Shown: one piece after another, positions 9,751-19,502 of the stretch | How positions within the stretch are numbered: position 1 is the stretch's first letter | How the letters are laid out: every line of letters begins with the position of its first letter | NCBI GenBank assembly: GCA_018296165.2 | Contig: JACKQL020000216.1 | Location: 1 to 42,960, forward strand | DNA length: 42,960 nt | Reading direction: 5' to 3' | Origin: Termitomyces sp. T153 | Taxonomy: Eukaryota > Basidiomycota > Agaricomycetes > Agaricales > Lyophyllaceae | Notes under the pieces: model-generated | The model's database searches: none | What the model saw: only the letters and a program-made list of their open reading frames with translations | Told to the model about the DNA's origin: nothing | Translations under genes and position numbers: made by a program

Positions 9751-9989
9751 CCCCCCTTGAATTCCAATGTCCCCAACCTCAACTTCAGCAGCTCTGGAGC
9801 TACCCACACTCCCACAATCCCCAAGGATAACCAAGAAAAGAAGGAAAGTGCACCCCCACCCCAGTCTCCCCTGAACACACCCTAAGGCTTCCCCCCAACA
9901 TTTTCCAGAATCAATATAAGGGCCCAAGGTACCCCAACTGGCAACCCCAGAGAACTCCAGACCTCACTACCATAACCCTGATATCCAAC
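9751..9989 (+). other. A1 linker between protease and reverse transcriptase
   Basis: This is a proline-, asparagine- and threonine-rich spacer, poorly conserved between A1 and A2 (compare 22970-23170). I see no domain in it. Confidence 0.5.
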
Positions 9990-11354
9990 CCCATCAATCT
10001 AGAAGCCCTAAACATCAAAATCATTGGCACCATCCCCTTTGCACACATCTTATGAGATAGTACCCCACTTATCAACTCTAAATTATCCTGGCCTTACTAG
10101 AAGAGCATCTATGTGCAGAGACCACTCCTCCAGAACCAAAAACAGAGTAAAAATCTTACACAAAGTAGTTCCCCCAGAGTACCATGAATTTGCTGACATA
10201 TTCTCTGAAGCAAGTGCAAAGAAACTCCTCCCACACCAATTCTACAATCACAAAATTAATCTTGAAGAAGGCACCTCCCTCCCATTTGGCAAGATCTACA
10301 ACATGTCTGAAATTGAACTCTGGCCCTCAAATACACAAAGACTACCTCAACAACATGCTTGGCAAAGGTTTTATATGCCCCTTGATTTCCACTGCTGGAG
10401 CTCCAGTTCTGTTTGCCAAGAAGAAGGATAGGTCTCTCCAACTCTGTGTCAACTACCAGGAACTCAACAAAGTCACCAAAAAGAACTGGTATCCTCTTCC
10501 CCTGATTGATGACCTTGTTGACTGCCTCTGCAGTGCCAAGATCTACACTAAAATGCACCTCCAACCTAGCTACAATGTCTGGATTGCTCCAGAACATGAA
10601 TGGAAGACCACCTTCTGCACATGCTACAGCCTCTCTGTCACCTTCCAGTATTTCATGAACATCTTCCATGACATGAATAATGTGTTTGTTATTGTGTACT
10701 TAGACAACATCCTGATCTACTCAAACCCCCCAGAAAAGTATCCAGAACACATCCACTGTGTTTTAGATTGACTCTGGGAGTACCACCTTCATGCCAAACC
10801 TAAAAAATGCTCCTTCCACACCATGGAGGTTGAATATCTCAGAGTTATTGTCACTCTGGATGCAGTACACATGGACCTAGCCAAGGTTGAGGTCATCTTC
10901 AACTAGCCCCCTCTCTGGAACATCAAGAAGGTATAGTCTTTTCTGAGGTTTGCTAATTTCTATTGCCAGTTCATCAACAACTACTCCAGAATCATAAAAC
11001 CCTTCAACCAACTCACCTGGAAGGACACCCCCTGGGACTGGCATAGCAAGTGCCAAAGCATATTCACCCTCCTCAAAAAAGCCTTCACCTCTGCCCCAAT
11101 CCTTTACCACTTTGACCCTACCCTGCCTATTGTACTCAAATGTGACACCTCTGACTATGTCATTACCAACATACTCTTTCAAATGGACTCTGGTGGTAAG
11201 GACCTCTGCCCTGTTGCCTTCTACACCTGCTTGATGATCCCTGCAGAGCTCAACTATGACATCTATGACAAAGAACTTCTTGCCATCATCAAAGCCTTCC
11301 AGCAGTGGAGGGCCTACCTTGAAGGAGCCCTGCACCACATTCAAGTCTACTTTG
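9990..11354 (+). pseudogene. A1 reverse transcriptase and RNase H (5' part), pseudogene
   Basis: Blocks in order: an N-terminal segment (NIKIIGTIPFAHIL), PPEYHEFADIFSE, the RT fingers (VLFAKKKDRSLQLCVNYQEL), the palm with YLDN in place of YLDD (about 10699-10710), then the connection domain and an RNase H start with KCDTSDYVI and ELNYDIYDKELLAII. The YLDN change fits GACGAC to GACAAC, a CpG loss. The open frame is broken by a frameshift near 10320 and several stops. The RNase H domain is interrupted at 11354 by Gypsy B and resumes at 17658 (DHNDLQYF). Confidence 0.88.
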
Positions 11355-11795
11355 TGTTGGGGGACATCCCACATGTTTCCCCTTCTCCTCCTCCAGTTTG
11401 TGTCAGATTTCCCCCATTATAGTTTTCCCTCATTCCCCTTCCTTTTCCCTATTTATGAATCCTAGTTTCAGCCCTCATGCTGCACTGGTTCTCTGTCAAT
11501 AATTCAGATAAGTGTGGCCCCTTTGGCACTGCCACCAGCTTATGTAACTGCTGACCAATTGCTGACACATCACTTTTGTCTTTTTTCTCTGTCATACTGT
11601 ACAGTTGTTCCTCACACTTCTGAAGCCTCTGAAGTGTCACACCTAGCCTAGGGAATACTCAGACTTGTTCTCTTTAGATCTCCCTTTGCCAGGTGAGTAG
11701 TTATATCAGTAGACACTGAACAGTATTAAATAGACTTTGGATCTCCCTTTGCCAGTTGTGTGATTGAGCCACAGCCTCCAGAGGTTGCTCTTACA
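11355..11795 (+). repeat. Gypsy B 5' LTR
   Basis: The 441 bp are matched by 17212-17652. It starts TGTTGGGGG (TGTCAGGGG in the 3' copy) and ends CTCTTACA. The primer sequence 'agacttgttct' lies about 130 bp before the end. I found no clear TATA box. Confidence 0.9.
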
Positions 11796-11797
11796 AC

Positions 11798-11806
11798 AGA
11801 ACAAGT
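11798..11806 (+). promoter_or_regulatory. Gypsy B primer-binding site for self-priming
   Basis: AGAACAAGT, two bases after the LTR, pairs over 9 bases with ACTTGTTCT inside the B LTR. In C the equivalent site pairs over 11 bases, and the next B base differs by a C-to-T change. Confidence 0.6.
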
Positions 11807-11912
11807 TCCTATATTTGGTCTGGAAGCCCCCTTTTTGCTTGCCTGAGTTTCTACTTGGTTTCTCAAAAGGTCTCTCTCCCACCAGTGTTTTAGTGCCCCC
11901 TGTGCTCCTCCC

Positions 11913-13169
11913 ATGACCCAACCAACCCCTCCAGCACCTTCCTCTGATGCTTCAAGCTCCCAGGATGATGCCTGGAGTTGTTTATTGTCCCTGGAGACAC
12001 AGGTTCAACTTAATCAAGCCTCTCTTATCTCCCACACTGCTGAACTCACTGGGCTCTGTCAAACTACTGAAGCAGTGTCCCTTTCTCTCCAGGCCCTCCT
12101 AGAACATCTCTTACTCCTACTCCTCCCCCTGGACCCCCAGCAGCTACAGGAATGTTCTCTTCTGCACCTAGTCTGGAGGTATCAGCACTCCACTCCAAAC
12201 TTTCCTGCTCTGCACTCCCTGACATATTTGATGGAGACCATAGAGTTGGGAAACATTACCTCCAGTCTTGCATCACCTATATCCAGTTGAGTGGTGAAGC
12301 CTTTGCCTCTGATGCCTTGAAAATTGCCTGGGCTCTCTCCTACATGAAGGCAGGCTGAGTCTTGACCTACACACTGCACATTTTTTAATGCCCAGAAGGA
12401 GTTGAGAGTTTTTTTTGGCTAGATGAAATTTGAGAAGAAGTTCTGAGCTGAGTTCTTTCCCCTTGACCCTGCCAAGACTGCAGCTCTTTCCTTTCAAGAA
12501 CAAACTTAATATGGTCAAGGGAAGTGGTCACTTAATGGGTACATTGACTCTTTCTGTGCCTTAGTCAAACAGGCTGGCTATCTAGATGGCCTGCAACTCT
12601 GCCTCACTTTCTGTGACAGACTCCACCCCTCTCTCATAGATTGCATTGACAGTATGGCTGAGGGGCACTCAAATGATGAGCATGTCAATACTTGGTACAA
12701 GATGGCATATGAGCAGTGGCAGTTGATGGAACTGCAATGTGAGCTGCAATGGATGCAATCCTTGACCTTTTCTTTCCCTCATGGCAGGTTCACTCCCCCA
12801 ACTCCCCCCTTCCACACCTGCTCTAGCAGCCCCACAAGCAGGTGCAACTCTTCCCCTTCCATCCCACATTGCCTCCTTGCATTCCCTACCCCAAGGAGTC
12901 CCAATGGATGTCAATGCCTCCTGGCAGTGATCCTCTACTCCCCTGTTGTGTTGATGCTGTGGAAAGGCAGGTCACTTTGCTTGCTACTGTCCTCAAGGGC
13001 TAGAAGTCCACTACCTGTCTGCATTGGAGCAAGAAGAGGCTTGTCCAACTCCTAGCAGCCCAGAATACAACAGGAACCCCTTCTCCTAATGCACCTATAG
13101 CTATCCACTCCAATGAGGTGGCCAATGTATTGGAGGAGGTTCCCACAGAGTTGGAGGAGGATTTTTCAA
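11913..13169 (+). pseudogene. Gypsy B gag pseudogene
   Basis: The start ATG at 11913 (MTQPTPPAPSS) is shared with element C (34872), supporting it as the real start. An N-terminal helix-rich segment (LETQVQLNQASL) is followed by a capsid-like region (12230-12360, SCITYIQLSGEAFASDALKIAW), later frames with stops, and a cysteine-containing stretch (about 12950-13000) at the position of a zinc knuckle, no longer intact. It ends before the protease. Several frameshifts and stops are present. The capsid call rests on position and matching blocks in C. Confidence 0.7.
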
Positions 13170-14127
13170 AGGGCAATGGATGAACTGTATGCTGCTATTG
13201 CTTAGTGCTAATCTTTTTGCTCCCCTGTCTGTAGAATCAAATATATCTGTCACTGCTTTTGCAGCTATGCCCAAAATGATAAGCCCCTCTTCAGACATAC
13301 AAACCCCCTCCCCAGCTAAAGTCTCCACTGGAAACACACCTCCTAACCCATGCCTCTGGACTCCTGCATGGGAATGCTATCTCTCTCATTGTTACATTGT
13401 TGCTTCCACCCCTTCCACCAACTCTCTGAAGCTACAGGTAGAAATTGAGACAACAAACACCCAGCAGACCCAAAGTGTGGTTGCCCTGCTTGACAGTGGT
13501 GAAACAGGCCTCTTTCTTGAGACAGACTATGTGCAACAACATTGTTTCACCACTTGCCCCCTATCTCATCCTATCCCTGTGTATAATGTTGATGGCACAC
13601 TTAATGAAGCCAGCTCTATTCACTCTGTGGTGGACCTGGTCCTCTGATACAAAGACCACTCTGAGTGAGCTGCTTTTGCTGTTACTAGTCTAGGAGAACA
13701 AGACATGATCTTAGGGTTCACCTGGTTATGCAAACACAGCCCTGAAATTGACTGGACTAAGGGTGAGGTGAAGATGAGCCACTGCTCTTGTTGTTGCATG
13801 ACTTGTGCCAAAGAATCCCATAAGGAGTGTAGAGCAAAGGTTTATAAGCATGCTGCAATGCATGTCTGTTGTTCAGGGCATCTCCCTTATGCTGATCTCA
13901 ACCTCCTGAATCCCCCCCCTCCACCTCTGGCATTCCCTTCTAGAGAGGCCCTCTACAAGAATGTCCAAGGTATTGGGTGTGAACCTCAAGAGGAAGATGA
14001 AGGACAAGGAGAATCCACCAGCACTCCAGACCCAGAGTCTCTAGATGAAACCATTGAGGTAAGTGATAGGATCTATGCTACAACCTTCTGCCCTCCTCCT
14101 ATAGTGGCAGAGATTTGGGCCAGTTAG
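13170..14127 (+). pseudogene. Gypsy B protease and Cys-rich linker, pseudogene
   Basis: A retropepsin begins near 13410 with VVALLDSGETGLFLE (Asp codon about 13492), so the DSG motif is intact. It ends with DMILGFTWL (about 13704-13730), the usual hydrophobic-Gly closing block. A linker follows with a dense cysteine cluster (SHCSCCCMTCAKE, about 13775-13815), a second Cys pair near HVCCSGH, then an acidic stretch leading to reverse transcriptase. The cysteine cluster is shared with C and could bind metal; I do not know its role. Stops at 13646 and nearby interrupt the frame. Confidence 0.8.
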
Positions 14128-14157
14128 ACCACTTCTCAATGTCTGGCTGAGGAATTT

Positions 14158-15538
14158 GTGTTAAACTCCCAGCCCAAGCCCTTTTGTAGCATAGTTCCTG
14201 ATCACCTCCATGATTTTGAGGATGTATTCTCCAAGGCATCCTTTGATTCACTCCCAGAGTGCAAGCAGAGGGATCATGCAATTGAGCTGATACTAGATGC
14301 AGAACCCTCTATCCTCTTGCATCCCATGAGCAGGATGAGCTGAACACATTCCTATAGGAGAATGTTAGCTTTGGACAGATACAACTCTCTAAGTTGCCAA
14401 TGGTCTCCCTAGTCTTTTTCATTAAGAAGAAGGATGGGTCTCTTTGTCTGGTTCAGGATTATTGAGTCTTAAATGCAATGACAGTAAAGAATTGCTATTC
14501 TTTGCCACTCATCTCAGAACTTGTCAACAACCTTCAAGGTGCATGCTGCTTTACCAAGTTGGATGTCTGTTGGGGTTACAACAATGTGCACATCAAAGAG
14601 GGAGATGAGTGGAAGGCAACATTCTGAACCAATCACAGACTCTTTGAACCTCTGGTGATGTTCTTTGGCCTCACAAACAGCCCAGCCACCTTTCCAGACT
14701 ATGCTAAATGACATCTTCTGTGATCTGATTGTGGAAGGTATTGTTTGCATGTATCTTGATGATATCCTCATCTACACTAAAACCTTGGAGGAGCATTGCC
14801 AGGTCATGTGCATTGTCTTAGAACACCTCTGCCAACACCAGCTCTATTTAAAGCCTGAGAAATGTGAATTTGAACAGACTAAGGTGGAGTACCTGGGTTT
14901 GATCATTTCACATGAAATGGCTGAGATGGACCCCATTAAAGTGGCAGGTGTAGTGGAGTGGCCTGAACCAAGGAACAAGAAGAAAGTACAGGCTTTTCTT
15001 GGGTTTGTCAACTTCTACTGGAGGTTCATACAGGATTTCTCCTACCATGCATGTCCCCTCTTCAACATCACAGGCAAGGATGCAGCATGGCAGTGTGCCT
15101 TTGATGCCCTCAAACAAGATGTCACCTCAAAACCTGTCCTCCTGTTTCCAGATAATGACTCTCCCTTCTGTGTTGAAGCAAATAGCTTGGACTTTGCCAT
15201 GGGAGCAGTCCTCTTCCAGCAGTCAAAGAAGGATGGCAAGTGGCATCCAGTAGTTTTCTACTCCAAAAGCCTTAATGCAGTAGAAATGGAACTACAAGAT
15301 CCATAACAAGGAGATGCTTGCCATTATTCAGTCCTTTGAAGAGTGGCAGCATTTTCTTGAGGGCACATGGCATAAGTTTAAAGTCTGGACAGACCACAAA
15401 AACCTAGAGTACTTCTGTATGGCTAAAAAGCTGAATCAACACCAAGCTTGGTAGTCCCTGTATCTGGCCAACTTTGACTTCTCACTGCATCACAAACCTG
15501 GACAGAGCATAAGCAAATCAGATGCATTGTCCAGGTGA
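14158..15538 (+). pseudogene. Gypsy B reverse transcriptase and RNase H, pseudogene
   Basis: Blocks in order: DHLHDFEDVFSKASFDSLPE (start of the RT region), damaged fingers (14340-14640, two frames), LMDDIF-like palm sequence, then MYLDDILIYTKTLEEH with the catalytic YLDD intact (14749-14760, codons TAT CTT GAT GAT). The thumb and connection follow (KCEFEQTKVEYLGLIIS, FLGFVNFYWRFIQDFS). RNase H starts with FCVEANSLDFAMGAVL, where the family has an acidic residue in place of S or N, and continues in another frame to the KPGQSISKSDALSR-like end near 15535. The longest open piece is 14665-15306. Confidence 0.88.
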
Positions 15539-15559
15539 GCTGACCATAGCATAGGGACA

Positions 15560-17198
15560 GGGGATAATGACAACATTGTCCTCCTCAAGCCTGAGCTCTT
15601 TGCTATTTGTGCACCAGAAGGGATTGTGGTCCAAGAGAACAAGGCAAATATTTTCCAAGACATCCAAAGAGGGAACCAGGAGAGCACATAAGAGGATGCT
15701 GTTTTCTAGGCTGCACAGGACCTACAAGCTCAACAAGCAAGCAGAGTTAAGTCTGTGCATGCAGATGAGTGGGGTCTTCAGGATGGGCTTCTGACTTTCC
15801 AAGGACACATCTATATGCCTAACATTTTAGAACTTTGCCAACACATTGTAGAGCAACACTATGACTCTCAGATAGCTAGACATCCTAGAAGGTAGAAGAC
15901 ATTGGAGCTGGTATGCAGGAACTACTGGTGGCCTCAGATCTCCCAATACATAGGCACCTACACTAGCACCTGTGATCTCTGCCTCCACACCAAGCCTCAC
16001 TGCCAGGAACCCATGGGGCAGCTCCACCCTCTCCTTATTCCAGCTGCTTGCTGGAGTGTTGTGTCAGTGGACTTCATTGTGAAACTCCCAGATGCTCATG
16101 GGTATGATGCTGTGATGGTAGTGGTGGACCTTTATGGCAAACAGGCCCACTTCATCATTACCCACACCACATGCTCTGCTTTGGGAGCAGCTAGCATGTA
16201 TTGGAAGAATGTCTGGAAGCTCCATGGTCTGTTAGACAGGTATGTCTCTGACTGGGGCCCACAGTTTGTGGCAGAATTCACTCAGTAACTGTACCACCTG
16301 CTGGGAGTGAAGCTCCATACCACCACAGCTTATCACCCTCAGTCAGATAGGCAGACAGAACATGTTAACCAGAAACTGGAACAGTATCTCTGCCTGTTCT
16401 ATAATGGGAGGCAGGATGACTGGGATGAGCTTCTGTCAGATGCTGAGTTCATACAACAACCATGTTCACTCTTCCCTGCAGATGACTCCATTCTTCCTAA
16501 ACACTGGCAGGCACCACTGCATGGGATTTGAACCTCAGGCATGCCCCTCAGAGAATGACTCCACCAACAAGTTTGTGGACCAGATGAAGAGGGCTCAGGA
16601 GGAGGAAAAAGCTGCATCAGTGAAGGCTAAGAAGGACATGGCATGGTACTATGATTGCCATCAGATGCCTGCCCCAGTTTACAAGCTAGGAGATTGTGTG
16701 TACTTGGATAGCTCAGACATTAAGACAACAAGGCCATCCCAGAACTGTCACATTGTCATCTTGGCCCCTTCATGGTGGAGAAGAAAGTAGGGCCTTTAGC
16801 ATACCAACTTAAACTCCTGGCAGGCCTATGCCAATTGCACCCAGTCTTCAATGTTGTCAAGTTGTTTTCAGCCACAGAGGATCCAATCCCAGGCCACTGC
16901 CCTAAGCCACCCCCACCACCAGTCCTAGTCAATGATGAGGAGGAGTATGAAGTGGAGGAAATTTTGGATAGCAGGATATTCTGAGGGAAGTTGCAGTTTA
17001 AGGTGAAATAGAAGGAATATAGAATCAAGGACATCTCTTAGGAACTATAGGCCAATGTATGTGCACCAGCCCTGGTCCAGGACTTCTACTGTAGGCATCC
17101 CAATGCTTCAAAAGCCATTTGAGGCATCTACCCCATTTTAGCAGCTAACCAGGCAATTTGTAACTTCTTCTACCAAGTACATCAAGACACCACACACT
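15560..17198 (+). pseudogene. Gypsy B integrase and chromodomain, pseudogene
   Basis: The DDE integrase inserts the cDNA. Its N-terminal zinc region has a His pair (EQHYDSQIARH) and CDLC (about 15840-15985). In the catalytic core I read the first Asp in VSVDFIVKLP (about 16066), the second in VSDWGPQF (about 16245) and the Glu in RQTEHVNQKLEQ (about 16350). The C-terminal domain follows, with GDCVYLDSSDI. The chromodomain reads EEYEVEEILDSRIF, then stops, VKxKEYRIKDIS (16936-17050). A chromodomain probably steered insertion to methylated heterochromatin. Frameshifts occur near 16290 and 16440, with several stops in the chromodomain. Confidence 0.88.
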
Positions 17199-17211
17199 AG
17201 AGGGGAGGTGA
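17199..17211 (+). promoter_or_regulatory. Gypsy B polypurine tract
   Basis: AGAGGGGAGGTGA lies directly before the 3' LTR and is the expected primer for plus-strand synthesis. C, D and A2 have similar tracts at the same place. Confidence 0.8.
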
Positions 17212-17652
17212 TGTCAGGGGGTGTCCCACTTGTTTCCCCTTCTCCTCCTCCAGTTCTTGTCAGATTTCCCCCATTATAGTTTTTCCTCATTTCCCTTTCT
17301 TTTTCCTATTTATTAGTCCTAGTTTCAGCCCTCATGCTGTACTGGTTCTCTGTCAATAATTCAGACAAGTGTGGCCTCTTTGGCACTGCCACCAGCTTAT
17401 GTAACTGCTGACCAATTGCTGACACATCACTTTTGTCTTTTTTCTCTGTCATACTGTACAGTTGTTCCTCACACTTCTGAAGCCTCTGAAGTGTCACACC
17501 TAGCCTAGGGAATACTCAGACTTGTTCTCTTTGGATCTCCCTTTGCCAGGTGAGTAGTTATATCAGTAGACACTGTACAGTATTAAATAGACTTTGAATC
17601 TCCCTTTGCTAGTTGTGTGATTGAGTCACAGCCTCCAGAAATTGCCCTTACA
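17212..17652 (+). repeat. Gypsy B 3' LTR
   Basis: It starts TGTCAGGGG and ends CCCTTACA. It is 441 bp, nearly identical to 11355-11795, with differences mostly C/T or G/A. Confidence 0.92.
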
Positions 17653-18423
17653 CTCTGACCACAATGACCTCCAATACTTCAACACTACCAAACAGCTCAG
17701 CTGCCAACAAGCTCACTAGTTCAAAACCCTCTCCAAATATAACTTCACTATCCACTACTACCCCAGATGACTTGGCACAAAACCTGATGCCCTTACCTGG
17801 AGATCTGACATGTATCCAAAGAAGTCATTTGAGGCTGAGCAGAATGTGTTCAACTACTGAGTGGTAATCCCCTCCTAGCATTTACATGCCATGCTGATTA
17901 TAAACAGAGAAGAGATCCTCCACCAAATATGAAATGCACCTCCAGATGCCTTCTTCACTCAGCACAACTCCCATAACAACCCTGCCAACAGGTCAGCAAC
18001 CAACCAGCCCTTCATGCTGTCTTCAGACCATTGACTCCTACTCTGCAAAGGACAAATCTATGCCCTGGACCACAAGTCCATTTACCTCAACATACTCTGG
18101 CAGCACCACAACCATAAACTCTAGGGATACTCAGGAATTTATAAAACTCTCCAACACATCTCCTAGACTTACTTTTGGCTAGGAATGAAAAAGGATGTCA
18201 CACAGTATGTGTGGGCCTGCAAACTATGCCTCTGAGCCAAAGTACCCTGCCACTATCCCTATGACTTGTTGAAACCCCTCCCTGTTGGTTGCTACTCCTG
18301 GTCCTCAATCTTGATGAACTACATTGTTGAGCTCTCTGAGTCTGAAGGCTTTGACACAATCCTTGTTGTTGTTTGCCAACTCACTAAGCAAGCTTTCTTC
18401 ATCCCATGTCACACCATCAACAA
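17653..18423 (+). pseudogene. A1 RNase H end and integrase N-terminal half, pseudogene
   Basis: This resumes A1 after Gypsy B. It holds the end of RNase H (DHNDLQYF, then a KPDALT block), a linker, the damaged integrase zinc region (WACKLCL, about 18210-18235) and the start of the catalytic core (SSILMNYIVELSESEGFDTILVV). The first catalytic Asp is Asn here but still Asp in A2 (SSILMDHIVEL). The frame is cut at 18423, at the end of PCHTINN, by insertion of A2 and continues at 28745. Confidence 0.82.
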
Positions 18424-19478
18424 TGTCACAACTCACTCCCTGGACTCCCAACATTGTTCCCAACCTGCTTGCTTCCCCAAGCCCTCCCCAATGCTCCATC
18501 AAACTCCTCCAACTCTTGTTCATCCCCTGCACCCACTCTGGGTAACTCTGACACTTCTCTGGCAAACCCCAACAGCCTCCTGGCTAACTCCAACACCTTC
18601 TCCATAGCTATTAATGCTTCCCTCAACTTCCCTGAGCCCCTGTGACCCTCCCCACTGTTCCTAACTCTGGTGCATGTCACCAACTCATCTCCCTGGTTTG
18701 CCCAACCAGCCCCAGAGCATCACAATGACTCTGAAACAGCCTGTGTCCTCAACTGATCCCATCAGAATATTGCTATGGCCACCCCCTGATTACAACTGAC
18801 ACCCATCAACTCTGTATGGCTCTATCAAACCCTGCCATCACACCCACTGTTCCCTGGAGCTCTCCAGTAGTCAGTATATAACCCATAGAGTAGCACTTTG
18901 TACTCTAGTCTTGATATTGCATTAACTGGTTACTTGTGTCTTGTGTTTCTTTCTGTCTCCATTTCTATTTTTAGTCTCAAATCTATTTCTTTTTTCTGTT
19001 CCATCTTGTCTTGTCTCTGTCTCACCTCAACTGTCTCTATTTCCTTTGCTTTCCTAAGTCCCTTTCATCTCCAACATCATTATGAACTCTGCACACATGC
19101 TATAACCTTCAAACATTCTTATGACAACTCTGGGACCTCACCTCTCATTTAGCCCCAGCACCCATCAGTCCTGATTGATCCTCCATCAAACTCTGGCTCC
19201 ACTCCCATCACTTGCAAAGCCTCTATATACTCCACATTCTATCTACATGCCTACAAACTTATTCCTAATGCCTGCCCAAGCACAACATTTAATATACTTG
19301 GTCTTAGACTTCTCTGGACCACTCCAGACTTGCTTGTATTGCTTCCCTTGGCTTTTTCTTGCAAGTCCCTATCATTCATGCCACATCTAGAACACTAGGT
19401 TATAAGCACAGAACATTGCATCTGCCTAGTAAGGACTTGCCAGTGTAGCTGAGCCCCCATAGTTAGCAGAACCTGACA
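18424..19478 (+). repeat. A2 5' LTR
   Basis: It starts TGTCACAAC (TGTCATGAC in the 3' copy) and ends CCTGACA. It matches 27694-28739 over its full length, with differences mainly C/T and G/A. The short open frames within it are not genes. Confidence 0.92.
18875..18918 (+). promoter_or_regulatory. A2 LTR core promoter and self-primer sequence
   Basis: TATATA is at 18875-18880, and agtcttgatatt at 18907-18918, starting 32 bases from the box. The same spacing occurs in A1, in the solo LTR and in the 3' LTR (28168-28179). Confidence 0.7.
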
Positions 19479-19491
19479 TAATATCAAGACT
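19479..19491 (+). promoter_or_regulatory. A2 primer-binding site for self-priming
   Basis: TAATATCAAGACT directly follows the LTR. Twelve of its 13 bases pair with the LTR sequence at 18907-18918. Confidence 0.75.
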
Positions 19492-19502
19492 CCCCCTTAC
19501 CC

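Larger units (their letters stand above)
11355..17652 (+). mobile_element. Gypsy B: full-length chromodomain retrotransposon inside A1 RNase H
   Basis: The element is 6.3 kb with two 441-bp LTRs, a self-priming site, gag, pol with protease, reverse transcriptase, RNase H, integrase and chromodomain, and a polypurine tract. It is flanked by CTTTG (11350-11354) and CTCTG (17653-17657), a 5-bp target duplication with one later change. A2 supplies the uninterrupted version near 24583. It is the same lineage as C and D. Its coding frames carry many stops, yet the RT active site YLDD, the protease DSG and the three integrase acidic residues can all be read, so it is the least damaged at catalytic positions. 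Confidence 0.93.
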
